A program made the translations under genes and the position numbers. From Clostridiales bacterium (GTDB lineage: Bacteria > Bacillota > Clostridia > Oscillospirales > QAMX01), in NCBI GenBank assembly GCA_003149835.1, contig QAMX01000127.1, positions 1 through 10,101 of the forward strand: a DNA stretch of 10,101 bases. Direction: 5' to 3'. Every line of letters starts with the position of its first letter. Within the stretch, counting starts at the first letter, position 1. Below, piece by piece: positions 1 through 7,165 of the stretch. Under the pieces are notes generated by a model. It was given only the letters and a program-made list of their open reading frames with translations, was not told the DNA's origin and ran no database searches.

Positions 1-23
1 GTAAGGAAAGGTCGGTTCGTCCT

Positions 24-548
24 ATGCAGGTTCCCGTCGTCCGGCGCGTCGCGCCGTCTCACCGCATTCTGACGCTGCCGCAGTCTGCGCCGCTTCCGCA
101 CCCGAGCTGGGCGGCCGTTGCGCGAAAAGCCGTTCGCAGCGCCTTTGCCTTTCTAAAAATCGAGGATCCGACGGTTGTCGAGCTGCTTTTCGTCGACGAA
201 AGCGCCATCCGCGCGCTGAACAGCAGTGCGCGCGGCAGGGACAGCGTCACCGACGTGCTTTCCTTTCCCGCGCTCTCTCTGACGCCCGGTCAGCAGCCGC
301 GCCGGATGGCCGGAGCGGCGGATTGGACGGACGGGCGCATTGCCCTCGGCAGCATCGTCATCTGCACGCAGCGGGCGCTGGCGCAGGCGGACGAATACGG
401 CCACTCCCCCATCCGGGAATTTGCTTTTCTCGCCGCGCATTCGGCCCTGCATCTGCTCGGCTACGACCACGAAACCTCACCCGAGGACGAAAAAAGGATG
501 TTTGCGCTCCAAGAGCAAATCCTCAAAGCCGCCAATATTCTGAGATAG
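24..548 (+). CDS. ybeY: YbeY, endoribonuclease for rRNA maturation
   Basis: YbeY is a zinc-dependent single-strand endoribonuclease that acts in 16S rRNA 3'-end maturation and ribosome quality control in the cytoplasm. Seen here: the family metal-binding pattern H-x3-H-x5-H at His139, His143 and His149 (HSALHLLGYDH), the upstream TDVLSFP block at residues 76-82, and the conserved Arg70 in ARGRD. At 174 residues it is slightly longer than the usual 150-165, with the extra length in the N-terminal part and in a loop near residues 88-100. The normal Gly after the first metal His is Ser here. The ATG at 24 follows a purine-rich AAGGAAAGG at about 3-11, a rather long spacing, and the upstream gene lies outside the window, so the start is less sure than the identity. 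The next gene is era, a common partner; the dgkA and cdd genes often found between them are absent. Confidence 0.95.
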   Translation: MQVPVVRRVAPSHRILTLPQSAPLPHPSWAAVARKAVRSAFAFLKIEDPTVVELLFVDESAIRALNSSARGRDSVTDVLSFPALSLTPGQQPRRMAGAADWTDGRIALGSIVICTQRALAQADEYGHSPIREFAFLAAHSALHLLGYDHETSPEDEKRMFALQEQILKAANILR

Positions 549-615
549 GATTATGATTCGTCTCGCCCGCCGAACCGGCGCGGCGCAGACTATAACGGAG
601 GACAATAACAAGCTC

Positions 616-1515
616 ATGCAGACAGTGAAAAAATGCGGCACCGTGTCGATTCTCGGCCGGCCAAACGTCGGAAAATCGACGCTTTTAAATCAGTTGATCG
701 GCGAAAAGGTCTCCATCGTCTCGCCGAAACCGCAGACGACGCGGAACAAAATCACCGGCGTGCTAACAAGAGACGCCGTGCAGATGATTTTTCTGGATAC
801 GCCCGGCCTTCACAAGCCGCGCTCTAAGCTCGGCGACCGCATGATCAAAACGATTTACAGCACCGCCGACGATGTGGATTTAGCCGTCCTCGTCGCGCAG
901 GCGGACAAGCTTCCCGGCAAGCCGGAGCAAATGCTCGTCGAGCGTCTGGCGCACAACGGCATCCCCTGTATCCTCGCTCTTAACAAGACGGACGCCTCCA
1001 AGAAAGACGCAATCTTGGAGGTCATCGGCCGTTACGCCGCGCTGCATACGTTTGCCGCGGTCGTTCCCGTCTCCGCGCTGACCGGCGACGGCTGCGACGC
1101 GCTGCTGGATGAGATCGAAGCGCTGCTGCCGGAGGGCGAGCACATCTTCCCGGACGACGCGCTGACGGATCAGCCCGAGCGCGTTCTTGCGGCCGAGCTG
1201 GTCCGCGAGCAGCTGATGCGGGCGCTGTACGAGGAGATCCCGCACGGCGTCGTTTGCGAGACTGAGCGCTTTGAGGAGCAGGAGGACGGACAAATCGAGA
1301 TCGACGTGCTGATCGTCTGCGAAAAGGACAGCCACAAAAGCATCATCATCGGCAGACAGGGCTCGATGCTGAAAAGCGTCGGCACGGCGGCTCGGGCGGA
1401 AATCGAGAAAATGCTCGACGCGCCGGTCTTTTTGAAGCTCTGGGTCAAGGTGAAAAACGACTGGCGCAACAACGCCTATTTTCTCTCCGAGCTGTCGGTT
1501 ATGCAGGAGCAGTAA
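616..1515 (+). CDS. era: Era, ribosome-assembly GTPase
   Basis: Era is an essential GTPase that binds the 3' end of 16S rRNA and helps assemble the 30S subunit at the membrane or cytoplasm. Seen: G1 GRPNVGKS at residues 14-21, switch I PQTTRNKI, G3 DTPG at 61-64, G4 NKTD at 123-126, G5 SAL, and a C-terminal KH RNA-binding domain with the GRQG loop at 246-249 followed by the typical VKNDWRNN element. An in-frame ATG exists at 553, but the ATG at 616 gives 299 residues, the usual Era length, puts the G1 motif at its normal distance from the start, and is preceded by GGAGG at 597-601 (14-base spacing, a little long). It follows ybeY by 67 bases in the same direction, probably in one transcript. 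Confidence 0.97.
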   Translation: MQTVKKCGTVSILGRPNVGKSTLLNQLIGEKVSIVSPKPQTTRNKITGVLTRDAVQMIFLDTPGLHKPRSKLGDRMIKTIYSTADDVDLAVLVAQADKLPGKPEQMLVERLAHNGIPCILALNKTDASKKDAILEVIGRYAALHTFAAVVPVSALTGDGCDALLDEIEALLPEGEHIFPDDALTDQPERVLAAELVREQLMRALYEEIPHGVVCETERFEEQEDGQIEIDVLIVCEKDSHKSIIIGRQGSMLKSVGTAARAEIEKMLDAPVFLKLWVKVKNDWRNNAYFLSELSVMQEQ

Positions 1516-1689
1516 AAGCCTCTGCCGGACGCAGCATGCAGACATGCCGCCGGTCTTCGCCCCTTGCGCAGAACCGCCCGCAGCGTCTCCTGCGGCGACG
1601 CCCCGTACTTTTCCGGAACCAATATCTACCGCTCATACGCCGCGCCGTTTCGGCGAACGCTAAGAACAAACGAAAAACGGAGGCGCAGT

Positions 1690-1839
1690 ATGAGCACAGA
1701 GCGGTCATGGGAACTATTCGCGGCGACGGGACTTCCGGAGGCATACCTGTTTTATTCCAAAACGAAAGCAAAGGACCAGGAACGTGTTCGTAAAAATCAA
1801 AGGGCTGATCACGCGCGAGATCCGTTACAAGGACAATGA
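1690..1839 (+). CDS. yqzL: YqzL family small protein
   Basis: This 49-residue protein matches the YqzL family, a short Firmicutes protein of unknown function normally encoded between era/cdd and recO. Seen: Trp7, Phe10, the TG at 13-14, and the YLFY core at 19-22, the same spaced aromatic/TG/YL pattern as the family, followed by a highly charged tail. The start is firmly set by GGAGG at 1679-1683, six bases before the ATG. The last 56 bases overlap the start of recO in a different frame, so the basic C-terminal tail (from about residue 32) is written over the RecO N-terminus. The 174 bases between era and this gene have only small GC-rich hairpins (for example 1578-1595 and 1643-1655) and no convincing terminator. 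Identification rests on context and a short motif. Confidence 0.8.
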   Translation: MSTERSWELFAATGLPEAYLFYSKTKAKDQERVRKNQRADHARDPLQGQ

Positions 1840-2545
1840 CAAGCTGCTGACCGTGGTGACGGCCGAGCGCGGGCGGCTGACCGTGCGCGCCCGCGGCGTT
1901 ATGCGGCTTAGGAGCCCGCTCGCCTCCGCCTGTCAGCTCTACGCTTATTCCGACTTTACGCTCTTTGAAAACAAAGGCCGGCTCACAGTCAACGCCGCCG
2001 AGCCTGCGGAGCTGTTTATGGGCTTGCGGACAGACGCGCAGAAGCTCGCTCTGGCAGCCTATATCGCCGACATCGCCGAAAAGATCTCCGACTCCGACGC
2101 GGAAAACGGCGAACTTCTGCGGCTGACGCTGAACAGCCTCTACGCGCTCAGCGAGCGCGCAGAACCCTTGGAGCTTGTCCGGGCCGCGTTTGAAATGCGG
2201 GCCGCTAAGGTCGCCGGCTATGAGCCGCAGCTCGACGCCTGTCTGCGCTGCGGCAATCCTCCGGAGGCCCCTTACATATCTCCGGCGCTGGGCGGCGTCT
2301 GCTGCCGGAACTGCCTGACCGCCGAGGAAAACACAGACGTTCTGATCGCCTGTCCCGACGGCGTTCTGCCGTTGATCCGCTATTTTCTAAGCGCGCCGCT
2401 CAAACGCCTGCTGCCGCCTGTCGGCGACGAACGGCTGATTGAAGACGTCGTCTATGTGACGGAGCGCTATCTGTTCTCACAGCTCGACTGCGACTCGAAG
2501 CTGCTGCGCTATTACCGCTCGCTCCGGCTTCCGTTTACACGGTAA
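1784..2545 (+). CDS. recO: RecO, DNA repair and recombination mediator
   Basis: RecO works with RecR (and RecF) to load RecA onto SSB-coated single-stranded DNA and can anneal complementary strands. Seen: an N-terminal OB-fold block typical of the family (VKIKGLITREIRYKDNDK, then a conserved RGRLTVRARGV stretch) and a C-terminal four-cysteine zinc motif with CLRC at 153-156 and CRNC at 174-177. The length of 253 residues is normal. The start is GTG at 1784, with AAAGGA at 1770-1775 eight bases upstream; the reading begins inside yqzL, which implies coupled translation. The protein ends in a short basic segment with no extra domain. Confidence 0.95.
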   Translation: MFVKIKGLITREIRYKDNDKLLTVVTAERGRLTVRARGVMRLRSPLASACQLYAYSDFTLFENKGRLTVNAAEPAELFMGLRTDAQKLALAAYIADIAEKISDSDAENGELLRLTLNSLYALSERAEPLELVRAAFEMRAAKVAGYEPQLDACLRCGNPPEAPYISPALGGVCCRNCLTAEENTDVLIACPDGVLPLIRYFLSAPLKRLLPPVGDERLIEDVVYVTERYLFSQLDCDSKLLRYYRSLRLPFTR

Positions 2546-2831
2546 AGATCTTCTGTTGTTGTACCGCGAAAACGTAGCGTCCCTTGGGTGAAGGCCGGAT
2601 TGGATCCGCTTTCTGACCAGCCGCGGCGCGGCCGCCGGCTTGACAGAGCCTGATAAAAGCAGGATTCCATGGCGTCCGGCCCCATCGGCATCGGGAGGAT
2701 CCCGTATGCGTTCGCCATTGATTTTTATGCCGCCGCTACCGGCTGCGCGGCACGGGATTGATTTGTCAAGGCCGGCGCGTTCCGGCCGCTACCATTTAGA
2801 ATCAGGGCTTGCCGCCCGGAAAGATATTGCT
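2546..2831. other. recO–mutS2 intergenic stretch, no gene seen
   Basis: This 286-base gap contains no convincing gene. The mutS2 frame is open back to 2640, but the extra 64 residues are low-complexity and unlike MutS2. There is a perfect six-base-pair hairpin at 2770-2787 (GGCCGG, loop CGCGTT, CCGGCC) without a T run. A TTGACA at 2640-2645 has no good -10 at 16-18 bases. A TAGAAT at 2797-2802 could serve as a -10 for mutS2 but has no matching -35 at normal spacing. A separate weak promoter for mutS2 is possible but not shown. Confidence 0.5.
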
Positions 2832-5252
2832 ATGATCGATTCATTTCAGACAAAATCCATGCGCACCCTGGAACTCGACAAGGTATGCGCGCGGCTCTCG
2901 GAGCTCGCCGTCTCGGACGCGGCCAAGCGCGCGGCCCAATCGCTGACGCCATCCGACAGCCTGCGCGAGGTCAACCGCCTGTCGGACGAGACCTCGGCCG
3001 CCTTCCGCCTTTCCTGCCGCAAGGGCAACCCGAGCTTTTCCGGCGTCAAGGATATCACCGCGCTGCTGCTGCGCGCCGAACGCGGCGGCATCCTCTCCAT
3101 GGCGGAGCTGCTGACCGTCGCGGCGCTGTTCCGGGCGGCGCGGAACGCGCGCGATTACCGCTTCCGCGACCGCGACGAGGGCGAAAGCTCCATCGACGAG
3201 TATTTCTCCCTGCTCCGGCCCGACTATGATTTCGAGCGCTCGATTACCGACGCGATTTTGAGCGAGGATGAGATGGCCGATACGGCGAGCGCAGAGCTTC
3301 TGTCCATCCGGCGCAAGCTCTCCGGCGCGCAGAACCGCGTGCGGGACATCCTCGCCAAGCTGATCTCCGGCCCGAACGCCTCGAAGATTTTGCAGGAGAG
3401 CCTCATTACGCAGCGTTCGGGGCGCTATGTCGTCCCGGTCAAGGCCGAGCATAAAAACAGCGTCCCCGGTATGGTGCACGACGTCTCGTCGAGCGGCGCG
3501 ACGCTCTTTATCGAGCCGATGGCCGTCGTCGAGGCCAACAACGAGATCTCCGTGCTGATGAGCGAGGAACGCAACGAGATCGAGCGCATTCTCGCGCGCT
3601 TTTCCGCCGAGACCTTCGCGCGCCGCGACGCGCTGCTCCTTTCCTACCAAATGCTCACGACGCTCGACCTGATCTTCGCGCGCGCCAAGCTGGCCGTCGA
3701 GCTCGACGCGCGTCCCGCCGTCATCAACGAGGAGGGGCGCTATGAGCTGAAAAAAGCGCGCCACCCCCTGCTCGACGCCAAAGCCGTCGTCCCCATCGAT
3801 ATCGCTCTCGGCGTCGATTACGACACGCTGATCGTCACCGGACCGAACACGGGCGGCAAGACCGTCAGCCTGAAAACGCTCGGTCTGCTGACGCTGATGG
3901 CGCAGTGCGGCCTGCATATTCCGGCGGCCGAGGGCTCGACGGTGTCGCTCTGCCCGGCCGTCTACGCCGATATCGGCGACGAGCAGTCGATCGAGCAGTC
4001 GCTGTCCACCTTCTCCTCGCACATGAAAAACATCGTCGAGATTCTCGCCCGCGCCGAGGAAAACTGCCTGATCCTCTTCGACGAGCTGGGCGCAGGGACC
4101 GACCCGACCGAAGGCGCCGCGCTGGCCGTCGCCATCATCGAGCGCGCCGCGGCGCTCGGCGCCAAAATCGCCGCCACGACGCATTACGCCGAGCTGAAAA
4201 TCTACGCGCTCAACACGCCGAACGTTGAAAACGCCTCCTGCGAATTCGACATCGAGACGCTGCGGCCGACCTACCGGCTGCTGACGGGAATTCCCGGCCG
4301 TTCCAACGCCTTTGCGATTTCCAAGCGCCTCGGGCTCGGAGAGGACATCATCGAGCACGCGCACGGGTTGATCGGCACGGAGGCCAACCGCTTTGAAGAC
4401 GTGATCACCCAACTGGAAAAAAACAGGCAGAAATTAGAGGAGGAAAAAAACCAGGCGGAGCTGCTGCGGCGCGAAATCGAAGCGCTGACGCGCAAGGCGC
4501 GGGCGCGCGAACAGCAGCTTGAAGCCGAAAAAGCCAAGGCCGAGGCGGCTGCGCGCGAGGAGGCGCTAAAAATCGTCGCGGAGACGCGGGAGGAGAGCCG
4601 GGCGATTCTCGCCGAGCTGCGCCGTATGCACGCGCAGGCCGAAGGCGAGCTGAAATCGCTCGACTTAAACAGCGAACAAGCGGAAATCCACCGCCGTCTC
4701 AACGCTATGGAGGCCGAAGCCTCCGCCCATGACGCCGCAGTTCCGCTTGTCGAAGCAGCTCCGCCCGACCGGCCGCTTGTCGCCGGCGACCGCGTGCTGA
4801 TCGACCGGATGGGCATCGACGGCATTGTCACCGCGCCGCCGGACAAGGACGGAAATCTCCAGGTACAGGCCGGGGCGATGAAAGTCCGTGTCAAGCTCGA
4901 CGCGGTGCGGCTCTGTCAAAACGCGCCCGACGATACGGGAGCCAGAAAAAAACGCCGTCCCGTCTCGCCGGACGAGGCCAAGGAAATGCTGCCCGGCGCT
5001 TCGGCCGCTTCGGTCTCAAATAAGCTCGATCTCCGCGGCCAGGCGGCCGACGAGGCCCTTTACGAGCTCGACCAGTATCTCGACGCCGCCGTCCGCCAGC
5101 ATCTGACAGAGGCGACCATCGTCCACGGCAAAGGCACCGGCAAGCTGCGCGACGCCGTGCGCAGTCATCTGCGGCGCCACCGGCAGGTAAAAGCCTTCCG
5201 GCCCGGCGTCTACGGCGAGGGCGAGGACGGCGTGACGATCGTCACGCTGTGA
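2832..5252 (+). CDS. mutS2: MutS2, Smr-domain MutS homologue
   Basis: MutS2 is a MutS-like ATPase without the mismatch-recognition domain; in Bacillus it acts on collided ribosomes and in other bacteria it has been linked to suppression of recombination. Seen: a MutS core (about residues 10-330), Walker A GPNTGGKT at 337-344, Walker B with Asp417-Glu418 in LFDELGAGTDP, a long charged coiled coil at about 515-610, a KOW-like linker near 650-690 (AGDRVLIDRMGIDG), and a C-terminal Smr nuclease domain with LDLRG at 732-736 and HGKGTG at 765-770. From the ATG at 2832 it has 806 residues, near the family's 780-790; GGAAAG at 2818-2823 lies about eight bases upstream. ATG codons further up the open frame would add unrelated sequence. 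An inner ATG at 2859 is a less likely alternative. Confidence 0.95.
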   Translation: MIDSFQTKSMRTLELDKVCARLSELAVSDAAKRAAQSLTPSDSLREVNRLSDETSAAFRLSCRKGNPSFSGVKDITALLLRAERGGILSMAELLTVAALFRAARNARDYRFRDRDEGESSIDEYFSLLRPDYDFERSITDAILSEDEMADTASAELLSIRRKLSGAQNRVRDILAKLISGPNASKILQESLITQRSGRYVVPVKAEHKNSVPGMVHDVSSSGATLFIEPMAVVEANNEISVLMSEERNEIERILARFSAETFARRDALLLSYQMLTTLDLIFARAKLAVELDARPAVINEEGRYELKKARHPLLDAKAVVPIDIALGVDYDTLIVTGPNTGGKTVSLKTLGLLTLMAQCGLHIPAAEGSTVSLCPAVYADIGDEQSIEQSLSTFSSHMKNIVEILARAEENCLILFDELGAGTDPTEGAALAVAIIERAAALGAKIAATTHYAELKIYALNTPNVENASCEFDIETLRPTYRLLTGIPGRSNAFAISKRLGLGEDIIEHAHGLIGTEANRFEDVITQLEKNRQKLEEEKNQAELLRREIEALTRKARAREQQLEAEKAKAEAAAREEALKIVAETREESRAILAELRRMHAQAEGELKSLDLNSEQAEIHRRLNAMEAEASAHDAAVPLVEAAPPDRPLVAGDRVLIDRMGIDGIVTAPPDKDGNLQVQAGAMKVRVKLDAVRLCQNAPDDTGARKKRRPVSPDEAKEMLPGASAASVSNKLDLRGQAADEALYELDQYLDAAVRQHLTEATIVHGKGTGKLRDAVRSHLRRHRQVKAFRPGVYGEGEDGVTIVTL

Positions 5253-5266
5253 TCCCGTACCTTCCC

Positions 5267-5284
5267 TTCCCGCCTCTGCGGGAA
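5267..5284 (+). terminator. hairpin just after mutS2, possible weak terminator
   Basis: A perfect seven-base-pair stem (TTCCCGC, loop CTCT, GCGGGAA) begins 14 bases after the mutS2 stop. No T run follows, so it is not a standard intrinsic terminator; it may protect the 3' end of the message or act weakly. Confidence 0.35.
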
Positions 5285-5370
5285 ACGCGCGCCGATTGCC
5301 TCGCACAGCCGGCGGCACAGCGTCAGCCCCGCCGCTCTCAACGGTTCGTAAACCGTGCGGCGTATGCCCG

Positions 5371-5622
5371 CCCTTGTATTCACGTCTATATCAGTCGATG
5401 ATCAACCTTTGCTTGAAGCATGAAATTCGTTTTTTCGGGGTTTGAATCCATTCTAAATCCCCCATTTGGACCGCTGTGCGCCGCTGTTTCGCCTGTGAAG
5501 AAATCATCGGGAGAGCGCTCAGGCGAGAAGCTGAACCGCAGGCGTTTCCAGTTATACAAGCATGGCTGATCATCGGCTGTTCATCTCAATACATAAAGGA
5601 GTGAGCGCATCCCTTGTATTCA
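5371..5622 (+). repeat. 12-base direct repeat, copies exactly 240 bases apart
   Basis: CCCTTGTATTCA occurs at 5371-5382 and again at 5611-5622. The second copy contains the TTG start codon of the DUF1538 gene. The flanks of the two copies differ, and no terminal inverted repeats are seen at the inner ends, so this is not an obvious insertion-element footprint. Confidence 0.6.
5396..5575 (+). promoter_or_regulatory. possible structured leader upstream of the DUF1538 gene
   Basis: The 361 bases between mutS2 and the DUF1538 gene hold no convincing protein gene. They contain a set of possible RNA stems: a nine-base long-range pairing (CGATGATCA 5396-5404 with TGATCATCG 5567-5575) enclosing a hairpin at 5437-5462 (GGGGTTTGAA with its partner, two single-T bulges) and a nine-pair helix 5487-5495/5520-5528. 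Another perfect hairpin lies before it at 5341-5356. The enclosed block ends 19 bases before the ribosome binding site AAAGGAG at 5595-5601. I recognise no known riboswitch class. A promoter is not clear; TATACA at 5553-5558 with CTGAAC at 5531-5536 is a weak candidate. Confidence 0.3.
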
Positions 5623-7161
5623 AATATGCATGAAAAAGTAAAAGAATCCCTGAAATCCGTCCTCCCGATCACAGCGATCGTCGCAGTTCTGTGCTTTACG
5701 GTCGCGCCGGTTCCCACCGACGTGTTTGTGATGTTCATCGTCGGCGCCATCTGTCTGATCGTCGGCATGGGCATTTTTACGCTCGGCGCAGACATCGCGA
5801 TGACGCCGATCGGCGAGCAGGTCGGCGCACACATGACGAAGACGAGGCGGCTCTGGCTGATCATCGCGGTCTGTTTTCTGATGGGCTTTATCATCACCGT
5901 ATCGGAGCCTGATCTGAAAGTTTTGGCTGATCAAGTGCAGTCCATAGACAGCTTGCTTCTGATCGCCACGGTCGGCGTCGGCGTCGGCCTGTTTCTCGTC
6001 GTCGCCATCCTGCGGATTCTGTTTAAAATCAAGCTCTCCTATCTGCTGATCGGATTCTATGCGATCGTCTTTGTCGTCGCGTTTTTGCTGCCCAACAAGG
6101 ACTATCTCGCCGTCGCCTTTGATTCCGGCGGCGTGACGACGGGGCCGATGACCGTGCCGTTTATCATGGCGCTCGGCGTCGGTATCGCCTCCGTGCGCAG
6201 CGACCGCAATTCGGACAGCGACAGCTTCGGCCTCGTCGCGCTTTCGTCGATTGGCCCAATCCTCGTCGTCTTAATTCTCGGCATTCTCTACCCGACCGAG
6301 GGAGGCGTTTACTCGCCGGTGGAAATTCCGGTTCTCGCCGATTCCCGCGATTTGGGGCTGCAATTTCTGCGCGGTTTTCCGCTGTATATGAAAGACGTTG
6401 CCATTGCGCTCGCGCCTATCATCGCGTTTTTTCTCATTTATCAGCTCGCGGCGCTGCATTTGCCATGGAAAAAGCTGCTTCGTATTTTTGTCGGCCTGCT
6501 GTATACCTATGTCGGGCTGGTGCTCTTTCTCACGGGCGCCAACATCGGCTTTATGCCCGCAGGCAACTTTATCGGCCAAATGATCGCCAGTCTCGATTAT
6601 AACTGGATTCTCATCCCGCTCGGTATGCTGATCGGTTATTTCATCGTCGCGGCCGAACCGGCTGTCCATGTGCTGAACAAGCAGGTGCTCGAAATTACCG
6701 ACGGCGCCATCCCCGCCAAAGCGCTGAGCCTGAGCCTTTCGATCGGCGTAGCGCTCTCGCTGGGGCTGGCGATGATACGGATTCTGACGCATATTTCTAT
6801 CATGTGGATTTTGATTCCCGGCTACGCGCTGGCTATGGTGCTGACCTTCTTTTCGCCGGATATCTTCACCTCCATCGCCTTTGACTCCGGCGGCGTCGCC
6901 TCCGGAACGATGGCCGCGACCTTCCTTCTCCCGTTTGCGATGGGCGCCAGCGAGGCGCTCGGAGGAAACGTCGCGCGGGACGCTTTCGGTATTGTCGCCA
7001 TGGTCGCCATGACGCCGCTGATTACGATTCAAATTCTCGGTATTTTCTATAAAATCAAAACAAAAAAACTCGACACAGATACCGCTGCGGAAGAAACCGA
7101 TATCGCCGCCTCGACTGCCGACGACGATATCATCCGCTTAGACAGCGGCAGGGAGGAGTAA
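5614..7161 (+). CDS. DUF1538 family membrane protein, two-repeat transporter-like
   Basis: This is a polytopic membrane protein of the DUF1538 family, of unknown substrate. It consists of two homologous halves that each carry the same landmarks: GAD/GAN at 58-60 and 308-310, SEP/AEP plus a following xxVLxxQV at 97-99 and 347-349, and FDSGGV at 169-174 and 423-428, all offset by about 250 residues. Such internally duplicated membrane folds are typical of transporters. About a dozen hydrophobic segments are visible, and the last 35 or so residues form an acidic soluble tail. The TTG at 5614 is 12 bases after AAAGGAG (5595-5601); an in-frame ATG at 5626 fits the family's N-terminus well but is 24 bases from that site, so the start is ambiguous by four codons. 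It sits four bases before a PII-like gene, suggesting ligand-controlled transport across the membrane. Confidence 0.9.
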   Translation: MYSNMHEKVKESLKSVLPITAIVAVLCFTVAPVPTDVFVMFIVGAICLIVGMGIFTLGADIAMTPIGEQVGAHMTKTRRLWLIIAVCFLMGFIITVSEPDLKVLADQVQSIDSLLLIATVGVGVGLFLVVAILRILFKIKLSYLLIGFYAIVFVVAFLLPNKDYLAVAFDSGGVTTGPMTVPFIMALGVGIASVRSDRNSDSDSFGLVALSSIGPILVVLILGILYPTEGGVYSPVEIPVLADSRDLGLQFLRGFPLYMKDVAIALAPIIAFFLIYQLAALHLPWKKLLRIFVGLLYTYVGLVLFLTGANIGFMPAGNFIGQMIASLDYNWILIPLGMLIGYFIVAAEPAVHVLNKQVLEITDGAIPAKALSLSLSIGVALSLGLAMIRILTHISIMWILIPGYALAMVLTFFSPDIFTSIAFDSGGVASGTMAATFLLPFAMGASEALGGNVARDAFGIVAMVAMTPLITIQILGIFYKIKTKKLDTDTAAEETDIAASTADDDIIRLDSGREE

Positions 7162-7165
7162 GCGT

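Noticed and set aside
2640..2831. 64-codon upstream extension of mutS2
   Set aside because: Unlike MutS2, low in plausible structure, no ribosome binding site at its first ATG or other start; the ATG at 2832 gives normal family length.
2841..4412. 523-codon minus-strand frame opposite mutS2
   Set aside because: A long shadow caused by GC-rich codon usage; the plus strand encodes all MutS2 motifs across the same stretch.
5231..5246. Perfect 16-base palindrome CGTGACGATCGTCACG
   Set aside because: It lies within the last codons of mutS2 (Val-Thr-Ile-Val-Thr), where it is explained by coding; no T run follows.
5391..5573. 60-codon minus-strand frame and an overlapping 49-codon plus-strand frame (5420-5569) in the DUF1538 leader
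   Set aside because: Neither has a credible ribosome binding site or recognisable sequence, and they overlap each other; the predicted RNA stems explain the region no worse.
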